Below, piece by piece: positions 1 to 8,813 of a stretch of DNA of 41,672 bases. The position numbers and the translations under genes were made by a program. The stretch comes from Sphingobacteriaceae bacterium (lineage in GTDB: Bacteria; Bacteroidota; Bacteroidia; B-17B0; Aurantibacillaceae), in contig CANGGP010000026.1 of NCBI GenBank assembly GCA_947453445.1, positions 1-41,672 of the forward strand. Direction: 5' to 3'. The notes below the pieces were generated by a model. The model had not been told where the DNA came from, ran no database searches, and saw nothing but the letters and a program-made list of their open reading frames with translations. Position 1 is the first letter of the stretch. Each line of letters opens with the position of its first letter.

Positions 1-1486
1 ACGATACTGCCAGTGCCACCCAAAAGTGATTCATTAAAATCAAAGTCCAAGTCATAAATACACTTTTCCGTTCTGAAAATGATTTTAAAACCATCATTAA
101 TCCAATGGCCGAGAAAATAGCCGGCAAGTATTTGTTGATGTTTGCAGGAATATCGGCTTTGGTATACAAACAAAACAAACCAATAATATAGGTTGGAATA
201 AAAAACAAGTACAAACTTTTGATCGTGAAAAAATTTAGTTTACGGCCAATGTTCTTCATTGGGTTCCAAACAATGTTTGCCATAAAACTATCAAGGTTCC
301 ATTCTTTTAAACTTAAAATGTACAACGAATGTTCTAATTTTTTAGGCCACGATTTTTCGAAGGTGTGTACACTTGGACTGTAATTGTAAAATTGCTCGCG
401 AATTAAATAACTTACTACCGAAGGCGAAATGAGTAATTGATAGGTGCGTAAAAAAGCATTTCCTGCAAAATGTATTAAAGCCAAATTATCGAAACCCAAG
501 GCTACTTCAATAAAAATGATACCAATTTGCGACACGGAAGCATAAGCAATTTGACTTTTTACCGATGATTGAACCCTGGCAATTAAACTGGTGATAATGC
601 TGGTTACAAGGCCTAACATGCCAATGACGATGCGAACCGATACTTGATTTTCCCAAAACGGAAAGGTTCGCAACATTAAAAATACACCAAGGTGCACCGA
701 TAATGAGCCGTAAAAGATTGCGCTTGAAGGTGTAGGACCTTCCATGGCCCTTGGCACCCATGAAGAGAAAGGTAACTGTGCCGACTTTGCCGCAGCAGCC
801 AACAAAATCATTAAAGAAATAAACACTCCATTTAAACTGTGAAATTGTAAATGTTCGTGTACCAACTCCGAATTGTTGAGCTGCATAAACGTAATGTTTT
901 CATGCCACAAATGATGCGAGGCCCACATCGCCAAAATTAATCCCACATCACCAATACGGTAAACCGTAAATACTTTTAAAGCATTTTTTACAGGCAAATA
1001 ACGGTCGCGGTAAAAAGCAATCAACAAGAAAGAACAAACACCCAGCACTTCCCAACCAATAAACAAGGTTTCAAGGTTACCTGAAAAGATAATGACAATG
1101 TAGCCCAAATAAAATAATTGCAAAGTGTTGAAGAAACGCTTAAATCCGCTTTCACGGTGCAAATACGCCTTGCTGTAAACCGTTACCAAAAATGTAAGCA
1201 TCGAACCAACAATTAAGTATACAGTCGATATTTTATCAAAACAAAAGTCAAGGTAAAATTCATAGTCGCCGGATTGATACAAAACAATGTCGCGCAAATT
1301 TACCGATGGATGGCCTTGCATAATCCAATAAACAGTGTAAACGAGTATTCCCAATAAATTTGCACCTACACTATAGTATGCAATTTTTGAAATCAACTTT
1401 TCATTGGTTCTTGGAATCAATAAACTGATTAATAAACCCAACAATGGAATCAGTAGAAAAATATGTAATAACAATTCTGTTCTCAT
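1..1486 (-). CDS. dabB: DabB, proton-conducting membrane subunit of the DAB inorganic carbon transporter (partial)
   Basis: Integral membrane protein of the NADH-quinone oxidoreductase subunit L / Mrp antiporter family, expected to conduct cations and energise carbon uptake by DabA. Read on the minus strand, the frame is open from the ATG at 1486 to the left edge (about 495 residues), so the C-terminus is missing. It begins MRTELLLHIFLLIPLLGLL and has many hydrophobic segments; typical proton-channel-family stretches include FIGWEVLGVCSFLLIAFYRD and AKSAQLPFSSWVPRAMEGPT. The start overlaps the dabA stop in an ATGA arrangement, implying translational coupling. On sequence alone a respiratory NuoL is possible, but the neighbour DabA makes DabB far more likely. 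Confidence 0.88.
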   Translation of the reverse strand, partial: MRTELLLHIFLLIPLLGLLISLLIPRTNEKLISKIAYYSVGANLLGILVYTVYWIMQGHPSVNLRDIVLYQSGDYEFYLDFCFDKISTVYLIVGSMLTFLVTVYSKAYLHRESGFKRFFNTLQLFYLGYIVIIFSGNLETLFIGWEVLGVCSFLLIAFYRDRYLPVKNALKVFTVYRIGDVGLILAMWASHHLWHENITFMQLNNSELVHEHLQFHSLNGVFISLMILLAAAAKSAQLPFSSWVPRAMEGPTPSSAIFYGSLSVHLGVFLMLRTFPFWENQVSVRIVIGMLGLVTSIITSLIARVQSSVKSQIAYASVSQIGIIFIEVALGFDNLALIHFAGNAFLRTYQLLISPSVVSYLIREQFYNYSPSVHTFEKSWPKKLEHSLYILSLKEWNLDSFMANIVWNPMKNIGRKLNFFTIKSLYLFFIPTYIIGLFCLYTKADIPANINKYLPAIFSAIGLMMVLKSFSERKSVFMTWTLILMNHFWVALAVS

Positions 1487-4005
1487 GCCTGTTGTTCTAA
1501 AATTTGTACGGGAATATTATCTTCGCTCGATTCAATGATGCGCTTAATTGTTTTAGTAGAAGGAATTGCAGCGGTTAAAGGTTCGTAAAGACTAAAACTG
1601 CCATTCTTAAAATAATAGATGTTGTGGTTTTCGGGATGAATCGCCACCAAATGCACCCACTCATTCTTAAACCATTCATACATACTGTCAACACTTTGTA
1701 CGGTTTTTAAAACGATGTCAGGAAAATGCTCAACCACAATCATTAATCGCACAGGGTCATGCACCTCAATCATTTGACTCGGTAAGCCCGGCCTTAAATC
1801 GCCATCAACGCCATTGGCAACACCAATCAATCCCATCACATTGTGCGGTAATTTACTACCGGCACCCAATTTGTGATTGTCAACGCGCGAAAAATAATAT
1901 TCTAAATTAATGCCACCACAAACCGGACCCAAGGGCTTCATAATGTTCACCAAAATATCACCATTCGGATCTATTTTATAATTGTATGAATTCAAAAACG
2001 AACGACGGTCTAAAAACAAATCTTTCGACAATTCTCTGCTCCCAACAATACACATGGCATTGGTGGCATGGTTCAATTCAGGCCGTGGTTCAAACAATGA
2101 TACTGAACGGGTAAGAATTTGTTGGTGTATTTTTTTAGGACTCAAATGTGTGTCAATCGACGCGAGTCGTCTTGATCTTTCCTTGGCGTTTAAATCCAAT
2201 GCATGTTGAAAGGTGCCAATGTTCTTTTGATGCAAACTTTTATTTTTTTCAATCAATTGGTCTTCATCAAAAAATGCAATCTCATCACGCGTTGTATCAT
2301 GTAAACCGCCAACAAATTGTGTGTGTTCAGGAATGTGAATACCGCGTGTACTTAATAATGCCCTTACTTGTTTGTGGTTGGCCATAAACGATAAAACCCT
2401 TGCATTCACCGAACCGGGCCTGCCGCAACAAGCACCACAATCGTAAGCAGAGTAGTGTGTGTTATTTACACTGCTTGAACCATGACCCAAAACGTAAATG
2501 AGCGGCGCAAAATGATCTATTAAACCAATGCTTTTTAATAAGGCTTCAACACGATCGGTCATTTCAGGAATCGTAAAGCCTATTTGCAAATCATTTTCTC
2601 TGTACTTTTCATTAAAATTTTCGATTGTGAGTTTCGAAAATTTATCCATTTGCTTAAACGATGAGGCCGCAGCCGGTGTGCTTGAGGGTTTAAACACTTG
2701 TAAAAACAAACGCAATATCGACCAAAAGCCAAGTGTTTGTGTAATAAACCAGCCTTGAAATAATGAATGTGTGTACTTGGCCAAATGGAAATCTTTCTTC
2801 CTTTTTTCACGGGTGTCAATTTCTTTTATAAGGTGTTTTGGGTTAACCGGCGCTGGACAAAGTTTTGTGTATGATTTACCAAATTCAGGTTGAAAATAAA
2901 ATTCAACGCCAAAAAATCCTGGTGTACCAAAGGTTTCAGCATTTGGGTCTTGTTCTTCTACATAACGACGTATCGAACACTCGCGGTCATCAATGCAAAA
3001 CAATGCCTGAAAGTTTTTATTTTCAATGTGCGTTTTTGTTTTTGGAACCGATTTTAATCCCCTTAAAACGCCATCATAATAGGTCCATTCAAATGCTTGT
3101 TGCCAACAAATTAAAACCTGGTTTAATTCACTTTCTTGTATATCTGAAAATAAATCTGATTTAAAGGCCGGTGCTTTTAAGCCTAAGGGCGCCCATATTT
3201 CACCAAATTTATTGTCCAAGGCATCTATTTCAACCAACAATTCAAAAATGATAAAGTCACGTGTGGTAATTTTACGTTGATCCAATAAACTTTGTGGCTG
3301 GTCTTCAATCACTGAAACCATGCCCGACCAACCTTGGTGACTAAATTGTTGATCGAACAAGTACCTTTCATAAAGACTTTCTTCTCCCACCAATATTTTT
3401 AATAAATCGCTGATTTGAATGTTTTGGTTTAATAGAAAATTTTTTGCGCGACGTGTTTTGAAAAATCCTGTGTAAGTGGTGCGTTCAATTTCTCTGATAG
3501 AGCTTAAAAAACCACTGCGCTCAGCCGGAAAGTTCCAAATCGAAATGCCTTGGTCTAAATAACTGCACAAGGTTCTGAATAACTCAGGTTGAATGGTTAC
3601 TTCTAAATCGATGTTGTATATTTTTTTCCAATAAGCCCTTAAACGACCTATCCTAGGCTTTTTCGAAGTATCATAAATTTTTAAAGTGAGTCGGTCTTTC
3701 CATTCCAACAAGTTTTCTTGTCCATACTTTTCTATAAGTATGGCATCTAAAATGTCTTCATTAATTTTTTTGTAAGCAAATAACTTTCTGAATTCACTTA
3801 ATGCCAACGACACTTTATAGCCGAATATCTCAGCTGCTTTTTGTGTGGCCTCAAAAAATGGTACATCTTGAAATGAATGCAGGGTGTTATGGTGAATGAA
3901 GTCTTTTAACGGTGCCTGAGCAGGTAAATAGTGCTTCAATTTGTGAATCACTTGTTCTTCGTTAAAAGTCATATTTTCTTTTTGATGCATTGTTTTAAAT
4001 TCCAT
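1483..4005 (-). CDS. dabA: DabA (DUF2309 / UPF0753), zinc-binding inorganic carbon transporter subunit
   Basis: 840 residues, the usual size for the family. DabA is a large, peripheral, beta-carbonic-anhydrase-like protein that with DabB is thought to hydrate CO2 vectorially and accumulate bicarbonate in the cytoplasm. The expected zinc and active-site residues are all present: C337 and D339 in FCIDDREC, H508 in LGHGSSS and C523 in YDCGACCG. Their spacing (2, 169 and 15 residues) closely matches the C351/D353/H524/C539 set of the Halothiobacillus protein (family knowledge). The first Met was used; M6 or M12 are also possible. The preceding gene is 88 bases upstream and dabB overlaps the 3' end by four bases. 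A heterotroph would use this pair to supply bicarbonate for carboxylations at low CO2. Confidence 0.93.
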   Translation of the reverse strand: MEFKTMHQKENMTFNEEQVIHKLKHYLPAQAPLKDFIHHNTLHSFQDVPFFEATQKAAEIFGYKVSLALSEFRKLFAYKKINEDILDAILIEKYGQENLLEWKDRLTLKIYDTSKKPRIGRLRAYWKKIYNIDLEVTIQPELFRTLCSYLDQGISIWNFPAERSGFLSSIREIERTTYTGFFKTRRAKNFLLNQNIQISDLLKILVGEESLYERYLFDQQFSHQGWSGMVSVIEDQPQSLLDQRKITTRDFIIFELLVEIDALDNKFGEIWAPLGLKAPAFKSDLFSDIQESELNQVLICWQQAFEWTYYDGVLRGLKSVPKTKTHIENKNFQALFCIDDRECSIRRYVEEQDPNAETFGTPGFFGVEFYFQPEFGKSYTKLCPAPVNPKHLIKEIDTREKRKKDFHLAKYTHSLFQGWFITQTLGFWSILRLFLQVFKPSSTPAAASSFKQMDKFSKLTIENFNEKYRENDLQIGFTIPEMTDRVEALLKSIGLIDHFAPLIYVLGHGSSSVNNTHYSAYDCGACCGRPGSVNARVLSFMANHKQVRALLSTRGIHIPEHTQFVGGLHDTTRDEIAFFDEDQLIEKNKSLHQKNIGTFQHALDLNAKERSRRLASIDTHLSPKKIHQQILTRSVSLFEPRPELNHATNAMCIVGSRELSKDLFLDRRSFLNSYNYKIDPNGDILVNIMKPLGPVCGGINLEYYFSRVDNHKLGAGSKLPHNVMGLIGVANGVDGDLRPGLPSQMIEVHDPVRLMIVVEHFPDIVLKTVQSVDSMYEWFKNEWVHLVAIHPENHNIYYFKNGSFSLYEPLTAAIPSTKTIKRIIESSEDNIPVQILEQQA

Positions 4006-4093
4006 GTTGATAATTGAAAATAGAAAGTTTAGATTTTTGAAAAATCGAAACAGACAGGAATAGGGTTTCTGTGATTAGAAACCGAAACTAGAA

Positions 4094-4450
4094 TCAAATA
4101 AGTATTTGACGAATGGCCAAATAAATTGGCTTAGGACAAACCAAGGCAATAACTTGCGCAGAATTAAAGTTGGTTGTGAGGTAGGTAAATTGATTAAAAC
4201 TGAAGAAAAAAGGAAGCTGTATGTGCTCAATTTCTAAATCACTGTCATCTTCATATTCATTTTCGTTGTTTTCTGAAAGTTGCGTGCTGGCATCCTGATT
4301 AGAAGCAGCTGCTTTACCAACAAAATGAAAAGCCGTGTGATTGAAATTTGAATTGACGTTAAACTTAATGGCGCTAAATACCGTGAAGCAAAAGGATGTT
4401 AGGAAAAACACCAAATTAATGAAACCAAATATTTTACGCTTATTTTTCAA
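4094..4450 (-). CDS. Small membrane-anchored hypothetical protein upstream of dabA
   Basis: 118 residues if started at the TTG at 4450; no in-frame ATG occurs before the hydrophobic segment. It has a basic N-terminus (KNKRK), one hydrophobic helix at about residues 8-28 that could be a signal anchor, an acidic middle (ENNENEYEDDSDLE) and a hydrophobic tail ending PKPIYLAIRQILI. I do not recognise the family. It lies 88 bases upstream of dabA on the same strand and may share its transcript. A TATCTTTG box (minus strand, 4459-4466) lies almost at the start codon, so either that box is not used or the real start is further downstream. Function unknown. Confidence 0.55.
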   Translation of the reverse strand: MKNKRKIFGFINLVFFLTSFCFTVFSAIKFNVNSNFNHTAFHFVGKAAASNQDASTQLSENNENEYEDDSDLEIEHIQLPFFFSFNQFTYLTTNFNSAQVIALVCPKPIYLAIRQILI

Positions 4451-4527
4451 TTCGATTTCAAAGATAATATTAAAAAGGAATTGACCCTTGATTATTTAAT
4501 TTTTTTAACCTTTATTTTATCAAAGGC

Positions 4528-5838
4528 TTATTGTGAAAAAATTTCATCAAAACACTTGGCCATGTAATTAATCATTTCCTCTGAAATCATTGGTGTTACG
4601 CCAATCCAGAAGGTGTCTTTTAAAATAATTTCAGTGTTTGGTAAATCACCAACCACGCGGTAATCAACATTTTTAAAGTAGGGTTGCTTGCGAATATCAC
4701 CGGCAAATAACAAGCGTGTGCCTATTTTTTTCTTGTTCAAAATTTGAACGAGGGCGTCGCGTCCTATGCCTGCATTGGGTTTCAGCGTGATCAAATAGCC
4801 AAACCACGATGGGTTTGAATTGGCTGTTGCAACAGGTAAAATTATTTTATCACTGTGTTTTGAAAGTGCATTGGTCAACAAGTCGAAATTTTTTCTTCTG
4901 GTGGCAATAAAGCCTTCTAACTTCTCTAACTGCGCCAAACCAAGCGCTGCTTGCATATCGGTAATCTTTAAATTAAAACCGTTGCGCGAGTATGTGTATT
5001 TATGGTCGTAGCCTGCAGGTAAATCGCCCAATTGTTGTGTGAATCTTTTTCCGCAGGTATCATCCTTACCGGGTTCACACCAGCAATCACGTCCCCAATC
5101 TCTAAACGATTCCATTATTTTTTTCAACTTGGCATTGCTTGTAAACACAGCGCCACCTTCACCCATGGTGATATGGTGAGCAGGATAAAAACTCAATGTG
5201 CCAATGTCACCAAAAGTTCCAACATGTTTGCCATTGTAGGTTGCACCTAAAGCATCACAACAATCTTCAATCAACCACAATTGGTATTTGTCGCAAAAGG
5301 CCCTAACAGCAGCCAAATCAAAAGTATTACCCAATGTATGCGCCACCATCACGGCTTTGGTTTTTGCGCTGCGCGCATTTTCCAACTGACTCACATCAAT
5401 TTGATAGGTTGGAATTTCAATATCCAAAAATACCGGCACCACACCATATTGTAACATAGGGTTAATGGTGGTGGGAAATGAAGCCGCCACAGTAATAACT
5501 TCATCACCGGCTTTAATGGCACGGTCTTCCAACTCATGCGCCGTTAATGCCGAAAAGGCCACCAAATTGGCCGAAGAGCCCGAATTTACCGTTAACAATG
5601 ATTTTACATTGATGAACTTGGCTAATTTTTTTTCAAACTCAGTGTTAAACTTGCCGGTTGTAAACCAAGCATCCAAAGCCGAATCAGTAATGTAAGTGAG
5701 TTCTTTGTGATCAAATACCTTGCCGCTAACCGGCACAACAGTTTCGCCCGCAACAAAGGCTTTCGCTTTAAATGCTTCATCATGGTACTCCTTAATCAAG
5801 GCATGAATTTGGTGTTTTATTTCAAGTAATTTCGACAT
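4528..5838 (-). CDS. rfbH: RfbH-type CDP-4-dehydro-6-deoxyglucose 3-dehydratase (E1)
   Basis: 436 residues, normal for E1/DdhC/AscC. This PMP-dependent, [2Fe-2S] member of the aminotransferase fold removes the C3 hydroxyl of CDP-4-keto-6-deoxyglucose. Two diagnostic features separate it from sugar aminotransferases. The PLP lysine is replaced by His (H221 in YPAHHITMGEGG), and the iron-sulfur ligands follow the C-x57-C-x-C-x7-C pattern (C194, C252, C254, C262; visible as DCWCEPGKDDTC). It is the last gene of the cassette, six bases after rfbG. The reaction normally needs an E3 reductase (ferredoxin/flavin type), which is not present in this window. Confidence 0.95.
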   Translation of the reverse strand: MSKLLEIKHQIHALIKEYHDEAFKAKAFVAGETVVPVSGKVFDHKELTYITDSALDAWFTTGKFNTEFEKKLAKFINVKSLLTVNSGSSANLVAFSALTAHELEDRAIKAGDEVITVAASFPTTINPMLQYGVVPVFLDIEIPTYQIDVSQLENARSAKTKAVMVAHTLGNTFDLAAVRAFCDKYQLWLIEDCCDALGATYNGKHVGTFGDIGTLSFYPAHHITMGEGGAVFTSNAKLKKIMESFRDWGRDCWCEPGKDDTCGKRFTQQLGDLPAGYDHKYTYSRNGFNLKITDMQAALGLAQLEKLEGFIATRRKNFDLLTNALSKHSDKIILPVATANSNPSWFGYLITLKPNAGIGRDALVQILNKKKIGTRLLFAGDIRKQPYFKNVDYRVVGDLPNTEIILKDTFWIGVTPMISEEMINYMAKCFDEIFSQ

Positions 5839-5844
5839 TCGTTT

Positions 5845-6912
5845 TTATTTAGAACAATATTGATTAATTTGATTCACGCGACTTTGGTAAAGGTTGGCGC
5901 CACCTTTTAATTCTTCCACATATCCTTCAACAGTAAACAAAATAGTGTCCTTAAAGTTTAACTTCGGATGCCATCCCAAATGATTCACCGCTTTGGTCAC
6001 ATCCAATTTTAATAAAGTGGCTTCGTGCAGCTTCTCTAATTGGGCAGGACTCTCGGTTTTTAAATCAGGCAACACTTGTTTCACTTGTTCTACCACTTGC
6101 CCAACAGTGTAGTTTTCGTAGGCAGCAGGACCAAAATTCCATCCACCCACAAACTTTGAACCTTCATTGTACAATTTTTCTCCCAGCTTTAAATACCCGT
6201 AAACAGGCTCTAAAACAAATTGCCAAGGACGAACAGAAGAAGGGTTTCTTAAAAATACAGCTTCTTTTTTGTGGTATGCTCGCATCATATCAGGTATAAT
6301 ACGGTTATCAGCCCAGTCGCCGCCGCCAATTACATTACCGGCCCTGCCGGATGCAATTTTGCAAGCATTGTCTTTATTAAAAAATGATTTGGTATATGAA
6401 TGTGTAATGAGTTCCGAACAACCTTTTGATGCACTGTAAGGATCATCGCCACCCATTGGGTCAATTTCACGATAACCCCAATCCCATTCATTGTTTTGAT
6501 AACATTTATCGGTGGTGACATTCACTGCAATTTTTACACTTTCACAAGCACGCACACTTTCAAAAAAATTCACGGTGCCCATTAAATTGGTTTCAAAATT
6601 GTAATGCGGATTGTTGTATGAATCAATCACCAAAGGCTGCGCTGCCAAATGAAAAGCCATATCGGGCTGCACATCTTTAAAGTATTGCTTTAACTTGTTT
6701 AAATCACGAATATCACCATCCATGTGGTGAATTTTTGAAGCCAAACCTGTTGTAACAAAATTATCGCGATCAGTGAGCGGGGGCAGGGCATAACCATACA
6801 CTTCAGCGCCCATTTCTTTCAGCCAAATGCTCATCCACGAGCCTTTAAAGCCCGTATCGCCGGTAAGCAATACTTTTTTATTTTGATAGGTTTTTGAAAA
6901 AAGGTCTAACAT
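5845..6912 (-). CDS. rfbG: CDP-glucose 4,6-dehydratase
   Basis: 355 residues, the usual length. A short-chain dehydrogenase/reductase that converts CDP-D-glucose to CDP-4-keto-6-deoxy-D-glucose. The Rossmann motif TGDTGFKGSW sits near residue 17, NVTTDKCYQN gives the catalytic Thr-Asp-Lys-type region, and YSASKGCSELI holds the YxxxK pair. GRAGNVIGGGDWADNRIIPD is characteristic of the RfbG branch. It lies between rfbF and rfbH, with 24 bases from the rfbF stop and six to the rfbH start, so the three are almost certainly cotranscribed and act consecutively. Confidence 0.95.
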   Translation of the reverse strand: MLDLFSKTYQNKKVLLTGDTGFKGSWMSIWLKEMGAEVYGYALPPLTDRDNFVTTGLASKIHHMDGDIRDLNKLKQYFKDVQPDMAFHLAAQPLVIDSYNNPHYNFETNLMGTVNFFESVRACESVKIAVNVTTDKCYQNNEWDWGYREIDPMGGDDPYSASKGCSELITHSYTKSFFNKDNACKIASGRAGNVIGGGDWADNRIIPDMMRAYHKKEAVFLRNPSSVRPWQFVLEPVYGYLKLGEKLYNEGSKFVGGWNFGPAAYENYTVGQVVEQVKQVLPDLKTESPAQLEKLHEATLLKLDVTKAVNHLGWHPKLNFKDTILFTVEGYVEELKGGANLYQSRVNQINQYCSK

Positions 6913-6936
6913 GTTATTTTTAATTTGAGCCTATTC

Positions 6937-7707
6937 TTACCAAACTTTCCACTCGGCTTTGTTTTGTTCCCAAAACTTATTTAAATCTTGCTTGTCTTTT
7001 AATGAATCCATCGGCTTCCAAAAACCTTCGTGTTTAAAGGCACAAAGCTGTTGATCTTTGGCAATGCCCTCTAATGGTTCACGCTCCCAAATGGTGTCAT
7101 CACCTTTAATGTATTTAAAAATGCCGGGTTCACACACAAAAAAACCACCGTTAATCCAACCGCTTTCACCTTTTGGTTTTTCTAAAAATGATTTAACTTC
7201 ATGCTTCTCGTTAATGTCTAAAACACCAAAACGACTTTCGGGCTGCACAGCGGTAACCGTTACCATCTTTTTATTTTTTTGGTGAAATGCCACCAATTCT
7301 TTGATGTTGATATTACTCACACCATCGCCGTATGTCAGCATAAATGGCGAATTGTTTACATACTTTTCAATGCGTTTAATGCGCCCACCGGTCATCGAGT
7401 CTTTGCCGGTATCCACCAAGGTCACTTTCCAATCTTCAGCACCGGCATGGTGCACTTCCATTTCATTGGTTTTTAAATTAAAGGTCACATCCGATTGGTG
7501 TAAAAAGAAATTCGAAAAATATTCCTTAATCACATGGCCTTTATAGCCGCAACACACAATAAATTCATTAAAGCCATGGTGCGCATAAATTTTCATAATG
7601 TGCCATAAAATGGGTTTTCCCCCAATTTCAACCATGGGTTTTGGTTTAATATCGGTTTCTTCCGATAATCTGGTACCTAAACCGCCTGCTAATAATACAA
7701 CCTTCAT
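6937..7707 (-). CDS. rfbF: Glucose-1-phosphate cytidylyltransferase
   Basis: 256 residues, as expected for RfbF/AscA. It makes CDP-glucose from CTP and glucose-1-phosphate. The nucleotide-binding signature is at the N-terminus (LAGGLGTRLSEET followed by KPKPMVEIGGKP), and LTYGDGVSN, GGFFVCEPG and FWKPMDSLKD are typical of this subfamily. It is the first committed enzyme of the CDP-sugar pathway but not the first gene here: the epimerase and reductase lie upstream, beyond the palindromic repeat at 7781-7919. If that hairpin terminates or processes the transcript, rfbF may have a separate promoter. Confidence 0.95.
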   Translation of the reverse strand: MKVVLLAGGLGTRLSEETDIKPKPMVEIGGKPILWHIMKIYAHHGFNEFIVCCGYKGHVIKEYFSNFFLHQSDVTFNLKTNEMEVHHAGAEDWKVTLVDTGKDSMTGGRIKRIEKYVNNSPFMLTYGDGVSNINIKELVAFHQKNKKMVTVTAVQPESRFGVLDINEKHEVKSFLEKPKGESGWINGGFFVCEPGIFKYIKGDDTIWEREPLEGIAKDQQLCAFKHEGFWKPMDSLKDKQDLNKFWEQNKAEWKVW

Positions 7708-7780
7708 ATTTATTTTTTAGAGTTTCAAATTTACTTATTTATTCTTTAAGCTTTTACCTACAATGAGCGAATTCTTTTTT

Positions 7781-7919
7781 GGGCGCCCGGGCGCGCTTTC
7801 CATTCCAAGCGCTGTTGGCCTTTGTTATGTTTGTGCCGCTGCGGTGTCTTTCAGCCTCCTCGTCGGCCAAACATCACACAAAGTCCTTCACAGCGGCTTT
7901 CCATTGCAATCGCTGGCGC
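7781..7919. repeat. Long imperfect palindromic intergenic repeat (REP/MITE-like)
   Basis: A GC-rich island of about 140 bases in an otherwise AT-rich region. It opens with GGGCGCCCGGGCGCGCTTTC and closes with GCAATCGCTGGCGC. Nested arms pair across it: AAGCGCTGT (7807-7815) with ACAGCGGCTT (7890-7899), CTTTGT (7820-7825) with ACAAAG (7878-7883), TGTTTG (7829-7834) with CAAACA (7867-7873 region), and GCCG (7835-7838) with CGGC (7864-7867). From memory, Bacteroidota genomes carry dispersed intergenic repeats of this general layout (GGGCG... start, ...CAATC..GCG end, variable hairpin core). Only one copy lies in this window, so repetition itself cannot be shown here. A 25-codon frame (7874-7951, minus) runs into it and is probably not a gene. 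Confidence 0.6.
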
Positions 7920-7957
7920 AAAATCTCGGCTCTTAGTTTCTCAAAACTCATTTTATT

Positions 7958-8809
7958 TTAAATCTTTCCGCCAATTGTCCGCAATTTTTTTACCGAACCC
8001 CAAGTCTCCATTGGTTCGTAATCGGGGTAGGGGTAATGCCCCAAATTAAGTTGTATCCGGTAATTATTCTCTTTTAAAAAATCCTCAATCTTCGTCTTTA
8101 ATTTTATCGGTTTACCACTGCAACAATTCACAATGCCTACAAGCTTGTTTTGAATCGCAATTTTGATGATGATGTTGGCTATTTCTTCCGGACTCAAAAA
8201 ATCCCTTATTTGTTCACCACCCGACATGTTAAATTGCGCATCACCCCGCGAAATGGCATCCATTAAAAGGGTGTACAAGTTTTTTCTTTCCTTAATGGCA
8301 CCAAAAACATAAAATACACGTGGCCATTTTAATTGAAATGCATGTGTAGTTTGTAATTCTTCTAAAAAAATGCGAAGTAAATTTTTGGCCTGTGGATAAG
8401 GCATCATGGGCAGCGAAGCCATGTCTTCTTTTAATTCCCCTTCTTGCAAACCATATTCATAACAAGTGCCTACACAGGTAATGTCCTTCAATCCATTCTC
8501 AATTAAATTGTGTAAAAAGGCCTTGTGTTTTGGTAATATGTCGGTTAAATGCACCTCGTTTTTGTATTCGTTTAATTTATCCCAGGCCAAGTGTATCATG
8601 GCATCCGGACGATGAAAAAAGTCGAACAAATTGATGTTATATTCTGCATTGATGTCGAATGGAAGATAAGTCACCTTTGAATAAAAGGGCAATGCTTTGG
8701 CTTTTTCGGCGTTTCTAGAAGTGGCAATCACGGTGTGCCCCTCAATCAAAAGTTGTTCAATGATTAAATGACCCAAACCACCACCGGCGCCGCTGACAAG
8801 AATTTTCAT
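7958..8809 (-). CDS. NAD(P)-dependent SDR reductase of the CDP-sugar cassette
   Basis: 283 residues from the ATG at 8809. The frame stays open upstream to a GTG at 8860, but that would overlap the preceding gene by 47 bases, and the Rossmann motif GAGGGLG must lie near the N-terminus, so MKILVSGAGGG is the better start (four bases after the preceding stop). YxxxK appears as YPQAK and a preceding GTCYEYG strand fits an extended SDR. Context suggests the last, stereospecific C4 keto-reduction of a CDP-deoxysugar, as done by AscF or RfbJ-type enzymes (inference). The exact product stereochemistry cannot be read from sequence. Confidence 0.8.
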   Translation of the reverse strand: MKILVSGAGGGLGHLIIEQLLIEGHTVIATSRNAEKAKALPFYSKVTYLPFDINAEYNINLFDFFHRPDAMIHLAWDKLNEYKNEVHLTDILPKHKAFLHNLIENGLKDITCVGTCYEYGLQEGELKEDMASLPMMPYPQAKNLLRIFLEELQTTHAFQLKWPRVFYVFGAIKERKNLYTLLMDAISRGDAQFNMSGGEQIRDFLSPEEIANIIIKIAIQNKLVGIVNCCSGKPIKLKTKIEDFLKENNYRIQLNLGHYPYPDYEPMETWGSVKKLRTIGGKI

Positions 8810-8813
8810 CGAA

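Noticed and set aside
4032-4083. Two short hairpins (GATTTTT/AAAAATC and GGTTTCT/AGAAACC) between the small protein and dabA
   Set aside because: AT-rich seven-bp stems without a following T tract; expected by chance in such sequence and not convincing as terminators.
4528-5838. Sugar aminotransferase (DegT/DnrJ/EryC1) instead of RfbH
   Set aside because: The catalytic lysine is His and the four iron-sulfur Cys of E1 are present with the right spacing.
7779-7961. Open frames of 60-75 codons on the plus strand and a 25-codon frame (MSFEKL..., 7874-7951) on the minus strand
   Set aside because: They lie within the palindromic GC-rich repeat, have no family resemblance, and the palindrome itself creates matching open frames on both strands.
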